Assembly (NCBI GenBank): GCA_032164245.1
Contig: JAVMKO010000001.1
Location: forward strand, 17,025,603 to 17,089,602
Source of the DNA: Sternotherus odoratus
Taxonomy: Eukaryota > Chordata > Testudines > Kinosternidae
Length of the DNA stretch: 64,000 bases
Direction: 5' to 3'
The notes below the pieces were generated by a model, which did no database searches, was not told the DNA's origin, and saw only the letters and a list, made by a program, of their open reading frames with translations. The position numbers were made by a program, and so were the translations under genes. Below are positions 23,704-35,318 of the stretch, one piece after another. Each line of letters opens with the position of its first letter. The stretch's first letter is position 1.

Positions 23704-23834
23704 TTATAAACCTTTATTTTCAAGCCTTTGCAGCTTTCTGGTATGGGGGGAAAGAGAAAAATAACTTTAGTTGAAATTTCTCCTGCTTGTTCGGTGCTCC
23801 CAATTGATAAAATTTCTGTGACCCATTTTGTATT

Positions 23835-24350
23835 GTTAGTCTGTATCCGCAAAAAAGAATGAGGAGTACTTGTGGCACCTTAGAGACTAACAGATTTATT
23901 TGGGCAACAAATAAACTTTAAATACAGATTCCAATGAGAAACTGCTGAACTGGAATTAATTTGCAAGCTGGATACCGTTAAATTAGGCTTGAATAAAGAT
24001 GGAGCGGCTGGGTCATTACACACACTGAAATCTATATTTCCATGTTAATTTTCCCCTACTGTTACTCACACCTTGTCATCTGTTTGAAATGGGCCATCCT
24101 GATTATCACTATAAAAAGGTTTTTTCTCCTGCTGATAATAGCTCACCTTAATAAATTAGCCTCTTAGAGTTTGTATGGCAACCCCCATCTGTTCTCTGTG
24201 TATGTGTGTGTGTGTGTATATATATCTATCTAATCTATCTTCCTACTGTATGTTCCACTCTGTATATCTGATGAAGTGGGTTTTAGATCACAAAAGCTTA
24301 TGCCCAAAGGACTTTGCTAGTCTCTAAGGTGCCACAAGTACTCCTCGTTC
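23835..24350 (+). mobile_element. 5'-truncated Penelope-like element with inverted leader
   Basis: The left end (about 23835-23905) is an inverted copy of the tail: GAGTACTTGTGGCACCTTAG, then AGACTAAC. A sense stretch follows whose decayed reading resembles the last residues of the GIY-YIG region at 720-830 (AATGAGAAACTGCTGAACTGG). Then come the 3' untranslated region (CTCCTGCTGATAATAGCTCA), the tail ATCTGATGAAGTGGG and GTCTCTAAGGTGCCACAAGT. An inverted partial terminal copy at the 5' end is a known layout for this class. Confidence 0.65.
24198..24240. repeat. (TG)n/(TA)n/(ATCT)n microsatellite
   Basis: A TG run passes into a TA run and then into ATCT units, inside the 3' untranslated region of the Penelope copy. 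Confidence 0.8.
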
Positions 24351-24729
24351 ATTTTATATTTAGTTATTGGAGCATGGTTCGATGGCTTCCATTCTTTCAT
24401 TCTTGGATTCTGATAGCTCAAAAGTTGGCTTATGTTTAAAATATCAGATTTCCTTGAAAAGTGTCAAGAGCCTTCAATGTATTTGAACCAATCTGGGTTA
24501 GAGAGAGCTGTAAGCATTTGAAATTTTTTTGATTTTCCACTAACTTTTTAAATAGGCATTATGCCTAGGTATGAAATTCAATACATTGAGACAATAAATA
24601 CCGCTGCCTTTAAGACCATCTGATTGCATACATATGTAAAAGGAAATTTGAATTTCATATCATACTTTGAAATAAACATGGGTTAGGCATTTATTTCACA
24701 GTGCAATCATTTCAAAAAATGAAGAAGTG

Positions 24730-25330
24730 CTTCCAATCTAGTCAGCTACTTGCTCTATGCTGATGACTCCCATATCTACATCTCCCCTTTTGCTCAGTCT
24801 CTCATCAAAGATCTTACTGAAGTCTCATTCACTATGTTCTGTGACCATCTGAAATCGAATATAACAAAACCTGAACTCCTGATCTTTTTTGCCTGAGCCC
24901 TTCTCCCCTCTTATTAAGCTCAAAATAATCTTTTCCCCTCTTTTCAACCACTGCCCAGGCTGTTGCCAAACCTTGATGCTTCTTTCTATACCACATCTCA
25001 TACATTCTTTTCACCATACTGCTTGAAAATAATGCTTTTGTTCCTTGGTTGTCTGTCACTGTGACTACTGTGAAAACTTTCTTTTCCTGGTTTGTCCTTA
25101 TTCCTCTCCAGTCCATCCAGAATGCTGCTACAATAATAATCATTTACCTAATGAAATCCCTTCTTTGACTTCTTCCTACCTACTGCATAACATTTAAGCT
25201 TCTCATGCTCCCCTTCAAGACTGTTTTAGTTTTCCTTGCATAAACTCTCGTTTCCTTCTACTCACACTTTCAAGTAAATGCTCCTACTACATTAACCTAC
25301 TGTGTATTTTGTATCATCCCTTCATGTCTT
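24730..25330 (+). pseudogene. L2-like LINE fragment
   Basis: The opening reads SYLLYADDSHIYISPF, the YADD active-site block of an L2/CR1-type reverse transcriptase, followed by SQSLIKDLTEV and CDHLKSNITKPELL. Later pieces in shifting frames match the downstream end of L2 (SRMLLQ near 25115, then blocks near 25180-25260). Stops and indels show an old dead copy. Confidence 0.5.
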
Positions 25331-26616
25331 TGTGTCTTCTATTCATACCTCTTTCATTTGGAATTCTCTCTTATTTAGGCATCATCAACAAAAAATGACA
25401 ATTCTAAATGAAAAATAAACAGATGAACAAAAGGTAGCAGGAAGAACTACAGCATGTAACCGAGGATTTTCATTGTTTTGTTCCCTGGCTGTTCCTTTGT
25501 AAACTACTCTAACTTTCTGCTGCATGGGGTTCTTGCACCTTTCTCTGGAGCATCCGGTTCTGGGCACTATCAGTGATGGGAGATTGAATGAGTAGTCCTA
25601 GGAGTAGTCCTAGTATGGCAAGTCCTACATTTCTATATGACTAGTTGGCAAATTTCTTGTTGGTATTGCAACAGAAGTGGCTCTTGAAGAGGAGGGTTGA
25701 ATAAGGACTAGCTCCAGATGCTCCATGGAGACTAGCTCCAGAAGCGCATTGCATGCATCCGGACAGCATGGAAGAAAGTACAAAATAACACCAAAGGTTC
25801 ACCCTCTCTTCATTTAAATCCCTACTTTAAATTCACATCCTATATGAAGCTTATCCACCTCAATTCACTATAGAAATCTTTGTAACCAAGACCCAAAAGT
25901 GATACTTTATTACTAGGAGATCAGATCATCATTTGCACCATGTGACTGAACTAACTTACTCTGCAAATCTTTGGATAAGGTATTATCTGTCTTCTGTTTG
26001 TGCAGCACATTCTAGACTGAAAGCACACCATAAATAGCATGTGTCTGGCAACGTATGTCTCTCTAATCTGTCTAGGTATTTATGTTCAATTCATCATTGT
26101 GTTACATGAGTGCCTACAAGCCATTACATAAGGTAAAAAACACAGTTGATATTTGGTACTTCATTCTATTTCTCATATGTATACTTTCGAATCTCACATC
26201 AAACAGAATGAGTGTCTCTCAAATAATCAACCTCCTAACTATGTGTTTTATTGTGTGATCATTTGGAATTTCCCCCCTTCATTTCATTTTCATTCATACA
26301 TTCCCTGTTGTAAAAATCAACAACACAGGCATCAATGAGGACTGAACCCAGCACCTCCAGCTCATATAAGCGGAACTCATATGTTTAAACGCTTGCTTTG
26401 TTAGAACCAGGAACAAAATGCATGTACTTCTACACCTGTTTCCTTTACCGGGTAGTTGTAGCAGACTGCCATCCTCTGCAAAGCAGCCACATCTTAAAGA
26501 AGATGCATAACACATACCAGGGATTGTGCTGAGATAATGTACCTGCATGTTCATTACATTCAATGCCTATAAATGGGCAGATTGACTGACGTTCTAGAGC
26601 TCTTAATGTTGTAGAC

Positions 26617-27335
26617 CAGGGGTGGGCAAACATTTTGGCTCGAGGGCCACATCAGGGTTCAAAATTGTATGGAGGGCCAGGTAGGGAAGGCTGTGCCTCA
26701 CCAAATATCCTGGCCCCTGCTCCCTATCCGACCCCCTCACACTTCCTGCTCCCTGACTGCTCCCCTCAAAACCCCTAACACATCCAACCCTCCCCACCCT
26801 GCTCCTTGTCCCCTCATTACTTCCTCCAGGGACCTCTGCCCCTAACTATGCCCACCAAGACCCCAACCCCATCTAAGCCCCCCTGCTCCTTGTCCCTGAC
26901 TGCCCCCTCCAGAGACCCCCCTGCCCCTAATCACCCCCCAGGACCATACCCCCAGCCAACCCCCCCGCCCCACCCCCTAGCCACACCCCCGCACCCTGAC
27001 AGGCCACCTGGGATGCCCATGCACTATCCAACACCCCTGTTCCCCATCCCCTGACTGTCCCCTGAGACCCTCTGGCCCTTATCCAACCCCCTGCCCCCAA
27101 CCTGGCCCCAGCCTATATACTACGCCGCTCAGAACAGTGTGTCTAGCCTAGAGCCAGACACACTGCTGTGCTGATCCAGTGGAGCGTGGAGCCCTGCCCC
27201 CCCAGAGCGCAGCCCTGCTCCCTGAGGCTGTGGTGGGCAGGCAGTGGAGGAGGGGGGAGAGGAGCTAGTCTCCCCAGCTGGGAGCTCAGGGGGCTGGACA
27301 GGAGTAGCCCATGGGCCATAGTTTGCCCACCCCCA
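26617..27335. mobile_element. non-autonomous hAT element, 719 bp, with 8-bp target duplication
   Basis: TTGTAGAC lies directly outside both ends (26609-26616 and 27336-27343). The ends are CAGGGGTGGGCAAAC and GTTTGCCCACCCCCA, inverted repeats with one or two mismatches, followed inward by GAGGGCCACAT and ATGGGCCATAG. The interior is C-rich with no transposase. Proline-rich ORFs in it are a composition effect. A related element starts at 53129. Confidence 0.85.
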
Positions 27336-27837
27336 TTGTAGACCCTAGTTATATATTTCAGATCTCCTCCATGGGCTTCCCTTTGACGCCACATGCCATT
27401 AGCGATCCCACTACTTTCAAACAATTCATTCCACCTTTAATCTATTTTAGTCCATTTCTTCTGACTTCCAATAACCCATTCCACATGTGTTCAGTGGTGT
27501 AATATGGCTGCTCTTCCCTTTACTTCCCTGTTACCTTCTACTTTCATTTTGTTACTGAATTGGAATGTTCTTCATGATAAATAATAGTTATTTACCAATA
27601 ATTGTCATTATTTACATATTTTATTATGCCATGTCTTTGGTGAGGGGATGGTTTGATAAGGTCCACGTTAAATACATATTATTAAGAATTTAAGCAGAGA
27701 AATTGAGGAAACTCATTGATGGTTTCTACTGTAATTATAACAAAAAGCTTTGCACATCTATATTAAGATACTCATTTAAAACTACATATTATAGTTCAAA
27801 ATACTGTGCTTACTCAAGGGAGTATCTTGTTATTCAG

Positions 27838-27975
27838 AGGAACATAGGACTGGAAGGACCCTCTTGGGTCATCTAATCCTGTCCCTTGCTATCCTAGGGA
27901 ACCTCATTATATAGTTCCATTCATGAATTTATCAAGCTCCACCCTGATAAGTACATTTCATTCTTGGGGGAACCC
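27838..27975 (+). repeat. old CR1 3' fragment
   Basis: GAACATAGGACTGGAAGGAC, then CTTGGGTCATCTAATCCTGT match the 3' region of an older CR1 family. It is diverged and about 140 bases long. Confidence 0.55.
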
Positions 27976-29514
27976 TCATTATGACTTTTGTGAATTTGAA
28001 TTTGCATTAAAAGCACAGCATTTTGTATAACAATAATACAGTATTGATACAAGTGTGTTCATTATTTCTTTTTTTGATAAATGCTAATGAAGAAAGTCTT
28101 TTATTAGATCTAAGCATTCTCGGCAATGCTTACAGTTCAAAAACTGCAGCATTGTGCTAGTGCATGAGGACCAGAAAGTGACCTGGACTCGAAACGTACT
28201 GTAAATAAAAACAAACAAATGAAAAATACAGGCAACAATCCTGTTTTTCAGGTCTAGGCTTTATGATAGCAGTAAAATTAGCTTTGACACAGCAAGCCTT
28301 CTATAAAATACTCTTAGTCCTGAAGGGTATTTATTACTGATGGCAACATGAAGAAGACAGAGAAAAATAGTGTTTGAATCCTTCATAAATTATTGTCAGT
28401 ATTAGGTGCAGACAAAATTAATGTTAAAAGAATCAGATTAAGATTATATATTTATTTTATGTTATTAATTAGTATCTAAATATATTCTATTAAATTCGAC
28501 TCTTAGATACACTGATGTAAAGCCAGAGCTACTTCATTAAAGTGGGTGGAGTTACTCTGAGTTACACCAGAGTAGCAGAGATCTGGATCTGACCCAAAAA
28601 TATTCAGTCACTTATCTAAAAAGTTTCTTATCTCCTTGTGTTCAAATGAAATATCTGCAGTAAAATCCTCCAATAATAACATGCATTTTTTTCCTCCACA
28701 GAATGATGGAGTTTCACTGTTACTAAATTGCAGTTTATACATTGCTGTGTACTGAAATAATTTGGGACTTTGGATCAATTAATCTCTAACTTTTCTATAA
28801 GAAAGTTCCGCTTAGAGTAGAATATAGTGTATATTTTTACACTAAATGGAATTTGTTGGAAGAATTGTTGAGCTCCTCTAATGAAAAGTGCTAAGTATGT
28901 ACACAATAGTATTATTCTGTTCTTAAGTATTCCTGTTTAAGAACCCAATACACTTTCCATTATTCTTTATCAGAGGAAGTTTACATGTCTAGATTAGTAT
29001 TCTTTAATTCAGGGCAGAGTCGTATTAAAAGCATTGTTGTCCTGTAGCTTCTAGTTTCTTTAATGCAAGAAAAAAAGAAAAGAGCTAAGAGAAGCTGAAT
29101 GATCGTCCGTGTATGGCAAGAAATATCTGACCTTCTAACATGCAGGCTGATCATTTTAAATATAAAATACTCTAAAAGGCTTTTAAGCAAGTTACCACTA
29201 GCCCAGGAAACTCTTCCGTCCAGTTTTTAACACAAGTAAATTATAAATTAATCTGCATAGCTAAAGATGTCAACTGCAGTGAGCCATCTGTACTGGTATT
29301 ACTGTTGCCCAGCAACTGTAATTTACTACTGCATCAGGTCATGTGATTTGGGATGCTGTTTTCTGGGTAATCACTGGGCAGGAAGTGTGGATGATTCCTT
29401 CTTTGAACAGAAGGGATAATCTGTTGTCAAATCTCCGTGATATTCATTTGGTTGGATGCTTTTTATGCAGAACAGATTAACTTTTACTTGTTAACCGTTT
29501 GTGTTCTATACTGT

Positions 29515-31000
29515 TAGTGATAACAGCTAATTTGGAGCCTGTCATTTTGTATGTATAGTTGGCATTATTTTGCATTTGTCAACATTACATTTGCCCAGTC
29601 ACCCAGTTTAGTGAGATCCCTTTGTAACCTTTTGTGGTCAGCTTTGGACCTAACTGCCTTGAGTAATTTTGCATTATCTGCAAATTTTACCACCTCACTG
29701 TTCACCACTTTGTTTCCAGATAATTAATGAATATGTTGTTCCAGTTCATAGCCTTAGGGGACTATGCTATTTACCTCTCTCCGTTATGAAAACTGACCAT
29801 TTATTCTTACCTTTTGTTTCCTATCTTTTAACCAGCTACTGAAGCATGTGAGGCTGTTCCCTCTTTTCTCATGATTGCATAGTTTGATTAAGAGCCTATG
29901 GTGATGGATTTTGTCAAGGGCTTTCTGAAAGTCCAAGTACACTATATCCATTGGTTCGCCCTCGTCTATGTGCTTGTTGAATGACCCCCTCTAAGAATTC
30001 TAATAGATTTGTAAAGGCATGATTTCTTTTTACAAAAGCTGTGCTGACTCTTCCCCAGTGTATTGTGTTTAACTATGTTTCTGATAATTAATTTTTTTTA
30101 CTATGATTTAAACCAACTTCCCTGTACTGAAGTTAGACTTACTGGCCTGTAATTGTCAGAATCGTCTCTGGAACATTTTTTTAAAAAATAGGCATTACAT
30201 TTAGCTACCCTCCAGTCATAAGAACATAAGAATGGCCCTACTGGGTCAGACCAAAGATCCATCGAGCCCAGTATCCTGTTTACCGACAGTGCCGATGCCA
30301 GGTGACCTGCAGTGAGTGAACCAAAGATCCAGTGATCTTTCTCCTGCCATCCATCACCACCCTCTGACAGATACAGGCTAGGAACACCAATCCTTACCCA
30401 TCCTGGCTAATAGCCATTAATGGACTTAACCTTCATGAATTTATCCAGTTCTCTTTTAAACCCTCTTATATTCCTAGCTTTCACAATCTCCTCAGGCAAG
30501 GAGTTCCACAGGTTGACTATACGCTGTGTGAAGGAGAACTTCCTTTTATTTGTTTTAAACCTGTTGCCCATAAATTTAATTTGGTGGCCCATTGTTCTTA
30601 TATTATGGGAACAAGAAAATAACTTTTCCTTATTCACGTTCTCCACACCACTCATACTTTTATATACCTCTATCATATCCCCCCTTAGTCTCCTCTCTTC
30701 CAAGCTGAAAAGTCCTAGCCTCTTTAATCTCTCCTCATATGGAATCATTTTTAGTTGCCTTTCTCTGAATCTTTTCTAATGGCAGTATATCTGTTTTTAG
30801 ATGAGGACACCACATCTGTATGCAGTATTCAAGATGTGGGCACAACCTGGATTCATAAAAGGACAATAAGATATTCTTTGTCTTATTCTCTACCCCCTTT
30901 TAAATGATTCCTAACATCCTGTTTGCTTTTTTGACTGTCATCTGATTTAGAGGCTGATTTCACTGATGCATTACATACTTGAGTTTAGAATGGCCATGTC
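29515..31000 (-). mobile_element. CR1 LINE fragment, interrupted by a second CR1
   Basis: Antisense CR1 reverse-transcriptase sequence runs from about 29515 to 30219. It can be compared block by block with the CR1 at 40.9-41.7 kb, for example TTTTGTATGTATAGTTGG, CAGTTTAGTGAGATCCC and TGTCAAGGGCTTTCTG. At 30219 it stops in TACCCTCCAGTCAT and resumes at 30937 with GTCATCTGATTTAGAGGCTG, the expected continuation. The 3' end is missing at the left. Many substitutions and small indels show it is old and dead. Confidence 0.75.
30220..30936 (-). mobile_element. CR1 LINE 3' part inserted in the older CR1
   Basis: It starts with the CR1 3' terminal repeats (AAGAACATAAGAATGGCC read on the + strand) and the CTACTGGGTCAGACCAAAG block. 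It then continues with the end of ORF2, open on the minus strand from 30748 to 30407: PYEERLKRLGLFSLEERRLR, then NLWNSLPEEIVKARNIRGFK. It is 5' truncated at about 30936. GTCAT is found on both sides (30215-30219 and 30937-30941) and is the likely target duplication. Confidence 0.8.
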
Positions 31001-33840
31001 ATCCCTGTTGTATTTGGACTGGAGCTGAACCTACTCCTTCTTTGCCCACTCCAGGATTCTGAGACTTAGATTCTTATCTGTTATGATGTTTTATGATACT
31101 GCATAAAATTGTTGCTGACTTGCATTTTTAAGAGCCTAATATTATCTAGGTAGAAATGTGTTCTATAAATCAAATTCAGATTCCTGTCTCCAGCTTCTGT
31201 TGGAAGCTTTGGGAGCCATACACATGTTTGTTCCCATGCTGGGAATTGACTTCTAGGTCACGCTTTGGTGCAGCATTGGGCCTTTTAAATACATTGGACC
31301 TGATTCTCATTTACACTCCCCTACAGTGTAAAGGGTTCATAAATCTTTACATGGTGCTGGGAATATACAGGGTCCTTATGCTTTATCCATGCTTTAAGGC
31401 TCCTTTATACTGCCAGGAGACTTAGTGTAGATGGTAATTAATTTAATTATCTTAAAATGTAACTTTGCTCTGAGAAATGGCTGTTAGAATAGCTCGATTT
31501 TTATTGTGTCTCAGTGAATGTTGTTTCAAATGTGCTCAATTTGAAATTTAAAGATTTTTTTTCCCCTTGCAGCCATACTGGAAGCTTCAAATCATGCAAG
31601 TCATCCACAGTAATAAAAACCTTGCAGGTCAGCTACAGCGTTCTGTGACACCCATGCAAGTCCACTGCCTTCAATGGGTTTGCGCAGGTGTAACAATTCT
31701 ATCGACAATGCACAAAACAGAGTAGAATCCAGCTCTTCCTGAGCTGTGTTGTCTCTGTAGGGCCAAGGAAAGTTATGTATTTTTGTCACTGGAGTCAGCA
31801 GTTCTGACTCTGAATGGACAGAGAAAGAAGAGTTGTTGAATAAGATGGTACAGGTTTTTCTTTTATGGTCACTCTTCATAGATGATATTGCTAGAAAATA
31901 GAGGATAAACTTTACTTTGGAGCTCTTGTTTTTCACTAGTACAGTCATTAGAAAGCTGTTGTTATTTCGCTGAACATATGGCTTATCTATTTGTGAAATA
32001 TATTTGAGTGTTTTCTTGTTATTTTGAAATGATATAAATATCACATCAGAGAGCTAGGACATGAGGATAGTGGTTACAGTGCTGAAGTCTGAACAAAAGT
32101 GTTACTAGGTATATATGCCACATGAAATCTGTTAAATTTTAATAGGGCTGAGGGGCAAGAGAAAGGGAAGAAATTTGTGTGCTTTCATTCTGTGTCTGTG
32201 GCAAAAAGTTTCATTGAAATTGTTAAGGGAAGCACATTAATCTGATGTGAGTCCTTTAGGATACTGAATTGTTGAAAGTGTAAAAGAGCAATCTTTATTT
32301 TACTATCCTCTTGTCCAGGAGGTTTCAGTACAGGCTGTGCCAATCTTCCTTTCTTTATCCAAATCTATTTTCATTGATTTTAGAAAAAAAACTCTTTGAG
32401 ATGAACTTGGAGTGAAGGCTTTGGACTGAAAGTTTTTTTTTTAATTTGAAATGGTTGTGAAGCAGAGGGAAGATATTTTTTGTGGAGGGGGAGGGAGGCG
32501 GAGGTGACTGTAATTACTTTTAGGGCAGTGTTCAGTTCAGTGTTCAGTTCCTTCACAGATAGATGTGTGCAACTCTCTTGGATTTCTGTGCAAATCTTTC
32601 TGCGAGTTATTCAGTGCTTATTCTCAATATTTTGTCAGTCCTTTAAATAAAATGCCCATCTCAAACACATTTCTCTCACCATGCATGACACACACAATCC
32701 TTATTTATTAATCGTTCTGGACTGTATTATGGAGCCTAGCTGATGCTCCCTGAATGCAGGTTAGGGGGAGTATGAAAGGCTGGGTAAAGCTTACTTGTTT
32801 TCACTCCCTTTCCCTACTCCGTGCATTGATGGTTCTGCCTTTCAGGTTAGAGCCATCTCAGGGATTTGCAGCTGGCCCCAAATGGCCAAAAACTCATCCA
32901 GGAGATCAATATCAATGGGGGATGGTCTGGCAATGTCCCATTTTTCTTGTTATACTGGCAGGAGAGAGGAAGAGGTGTAGCATAAGAGCCTCTCCTCCAC
33001 CAAAGAATCCACTGGGGTGACTGTTTCTCAGACAATTACACTAGCTTTAGTGCCCATTTACATCAGATCAGTGGTGAAGACACACTGCAGTAGAGGATTT
33101 GGCCCTTTTTGGCTCTGGGAAAAAATAAATATAATGTAGAAAGAGTTTGGGATTTGGGCCAGGGCATTGCTGTCCATAACACATTGCTCTGACTGCTCAC
33201 TCTCTCTTTTTACGTTGATGGTCATTGAATGGAGGGGAAATGGAGAGTGAAGTGCTCACCCTCCCACAGGGCAAATTTTACACTGTCTATAACAATATGG
33301 AAGAGCAGCACTGGATACAGCCCAGGCCTACTCCCATTGAAGTCAATAGCAAACTCTTTGATGGCAGCAGACACATGATCAGACCCATACTTCAATATAT
33401 TGTGGTGATAAAATACAGATCTTAACATAATTTATTTTACAACTCCTCCAGTTAAAACACATGCAAACGACAGTTCTCTGTGTTTAAAATGAAATGTATT
33501 GGTTATAATGGCTCTGGGGTTTTGACACTTAATTTCTCCCACCGAAATGCCTGGGAGGATTTTATGGCTAAAACAGAGGGATTAAAAAAAGAAGTAGTAA
33601 AATCACTATGTTTTTCTTTCTTAATTTCAGTTGTAGGATTTATCCATTAACTTTTATTTTAAAAGCTATATTTTGATTCAGAAAGTGAAAAATGAAAACC
33701 TAGGAAATAGAGGCAGTTAACATTGTTGGTGCTCAAGTTATAATATATTGCAAACTGTAGTACAGAATGGACTTGTATTTATTTATTTAGACTCTCTTTG
33801 GATACTCTTTGGAGACTTAACCAGGTGTTGTGTTTACCAT

Positions 33841-34281
33841 TCATAAGAACATAAGAACATAAGAACGGCCATACTGGGTCAGACCAAAGGTCCATCTAGC
33901 CCAGCATCCTGTCTACCGACAGTGGCCAATGCCAGGTGCCCCGGAGTGAGTGAACCTAACAGGTATGATCGAGCGATCTCTCTCCTGCTATCCATCACCC
34001 CCCTCTGACAGACAGAGGCTAGGGACACCATTCATTACCCATCCTGGCTAATAGCCATTTATGGACTTAGCCTCCATGAATTTATCCAGCTCTCTTTTAA
34101 ACCCTGTTATAGTCCTAGCCTTCACAGCCTCCTCAGGTAAGGAGTTCCACAGGTTGACTGTGCGCTGTGTGAAGAAGAACTTCCTTTTATTTGTTTTAAA
34201 CCTGCTGCACACCAATTTCATTGAGTGGCCCCTAGTTCTTCTATTTTGGGAACAAGTAAATAACTTTTCCTTATTTACTTC
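33841..34281 (-). mobile_element. CR1 LINE, 3' segment (split by the Gypsy insertion)
   Basis: The 3' terminal octamer repeats appear at the left as CATAAGAACATAAGAACATA, followed by CATACTGGGTCAGACCAAAG. The antisense ORF2 end follows, with a TGTGCGCTGTGTGAAGAAGA-type block. It breaks at 34281 inside TTCCTTATTTACTTC, where the Gypsy LTR begins. The rest of the same CR1 resumes at 40678. Confidence 0.85.
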
Positions 34282-35260
34282 TGTGACGGGGCTGAGCGGC
34301 CCCGCACCGGTACAGCAAGGGTTAACCCTTCTCTCTGGGCAGAGGAAGCCACGCCCCGGAAGCTCTGCTGGGCATGCTCCAGCTGGAGACCCAGCATAAA
34401 AGCCTGCAGAGTTGCTCAGTCGGGGCTGACCACCAGAGGGGAAGGACCTGTGTTACCAGCTCCTGAGGAGGAACAGCCAACATCCTGGGACCCAGACGAC
34501 AGCCTGGCTGTGACGCCGCTGGAGGACCCACCCGCCGTCGGCCCGGAGGGAGATCACTCCGACGGACCCCCGGACACCGAAGGCAGGGTAGGAAGTGACC
34601 CAGGGAACTTTTAAAGGGACAGCCTAGCTCGGCGTGTTGCGGGCGGATCCCCGCCGAGCGTGGGGCGAGACCAGCCCCGCTGGTAGGTGAGCCCTGGGTC
34701 GGGACCCGGTGGAGTGGGCGGGCCCGGGTCCCCCTACCCCTACGGCCATTAGGCCACGCTACCCCGAGAGAGGGAAGCAATTGTATTGACTCTGGCCACT
34801 GGGCCACGCTACCCCGAGAGCGGGAAGCAACCCTATTGACTCTGGCCACTGGGCCACGCTACCCCGAGGGCGGGAAGCAACCCTATTGACTCTGGCCACT
34901 GGGCCACGCTACCCCGAGGGCGGGAAGCAACCCTATTGACTCTGGCCACTGGGCCACGCTACCCCGAGGGCGGGAAGCAACCCTATTGACTCTGGCCACT
35001 GGGCCGCGCTACCCCGAGGGCGGGAAGCAACCCTATTGACTCTGGCCACTGGGCCACGCTACCCCGAGAGCGGGAAGCAATCCTATTGACTCCGGCCATT
35101 GGGCCACACTACCCCGGGAGCGGGAAGCAATCCTATAGACTCCGGCCATTGGGCCATGCCACCCCCTTTCCCTTGAGGGGGGGGGTCAAAGACAGGTGGA
35201 GGTCCGCTGCCACGCCTAGCCCCAGCCTTCAGGGGGCGCTGCGGAAGCGGACCTGCCACA
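34282..35260 (+). repeat. left LTR of the Gypsy element
   Basis: It has TG...CA ends and is 979 bp long. A TATA-like CAGCATAAAAGCC lies near 34393-34404. The segment 34745-35165 is a 50-bp tandem array. No AATAAA was seen in the sense direction, so the polyadenylation signal is unclear. Confidence 0.93.
34745..35165. repeat. 50-bp tandem array in left LTR
   Basis: The string GGCCACGCTACCCCGAG and its variants recur exactly every 50 bases from about 34751 to 35151, giving eight full units and a partial ninth. Seven of the eight contain GCGGGAAGC. The outer units are the most diverged (for example GGCCACACTACCCCGGG near 35103), the inner ones nearly identical. The array is downstream of the TATA-like box, so it is probably transcribed. 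Confidence 0.9.
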
Positions 35261-35261
35261 A

Positions 35262-35279
35262 TTGGCACCTGACCAGGGA
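35262..35279 (+). promoter_or_regulatory. presumed tRNA primer-binding site
   Basis: TTGGCACCTGACCAGGGA follows the left LTR by one or two bases. TGG at its start would pair with the CCA end of a tRNA. The tRNA species was not identified. Confidence 0.5.
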
Positions 35280-35318
35280 CTATTTGAACCGGTCCTGCGA
35301 GGAGGACCTAGGGACAAG

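Noticed and set aside
26806..27054. Proline-rich 82-codon ORF
   Set aside because: It is entirely inside the C-rich interior of a hAT element and has no coding sign.
31601..32044. 147-codon minus-strand ORF
   Set aside because: No recognisable domain; it lies in intron sequence with ordinary AT-rich composition and no sign of a gene.
34322..34849. 175-codon minus-strand ORF, repeated at 39739-40266
   Set aside because: It lies antisense in the LTR array and exists twice only because the LTRs are duplicated. It has no family resemblance.
34745..35165. CRISPR-like regular repeats
   Set aside because: The units are contiguous 50-bp tandem repeats without spacers, in a vertebrate LTR.
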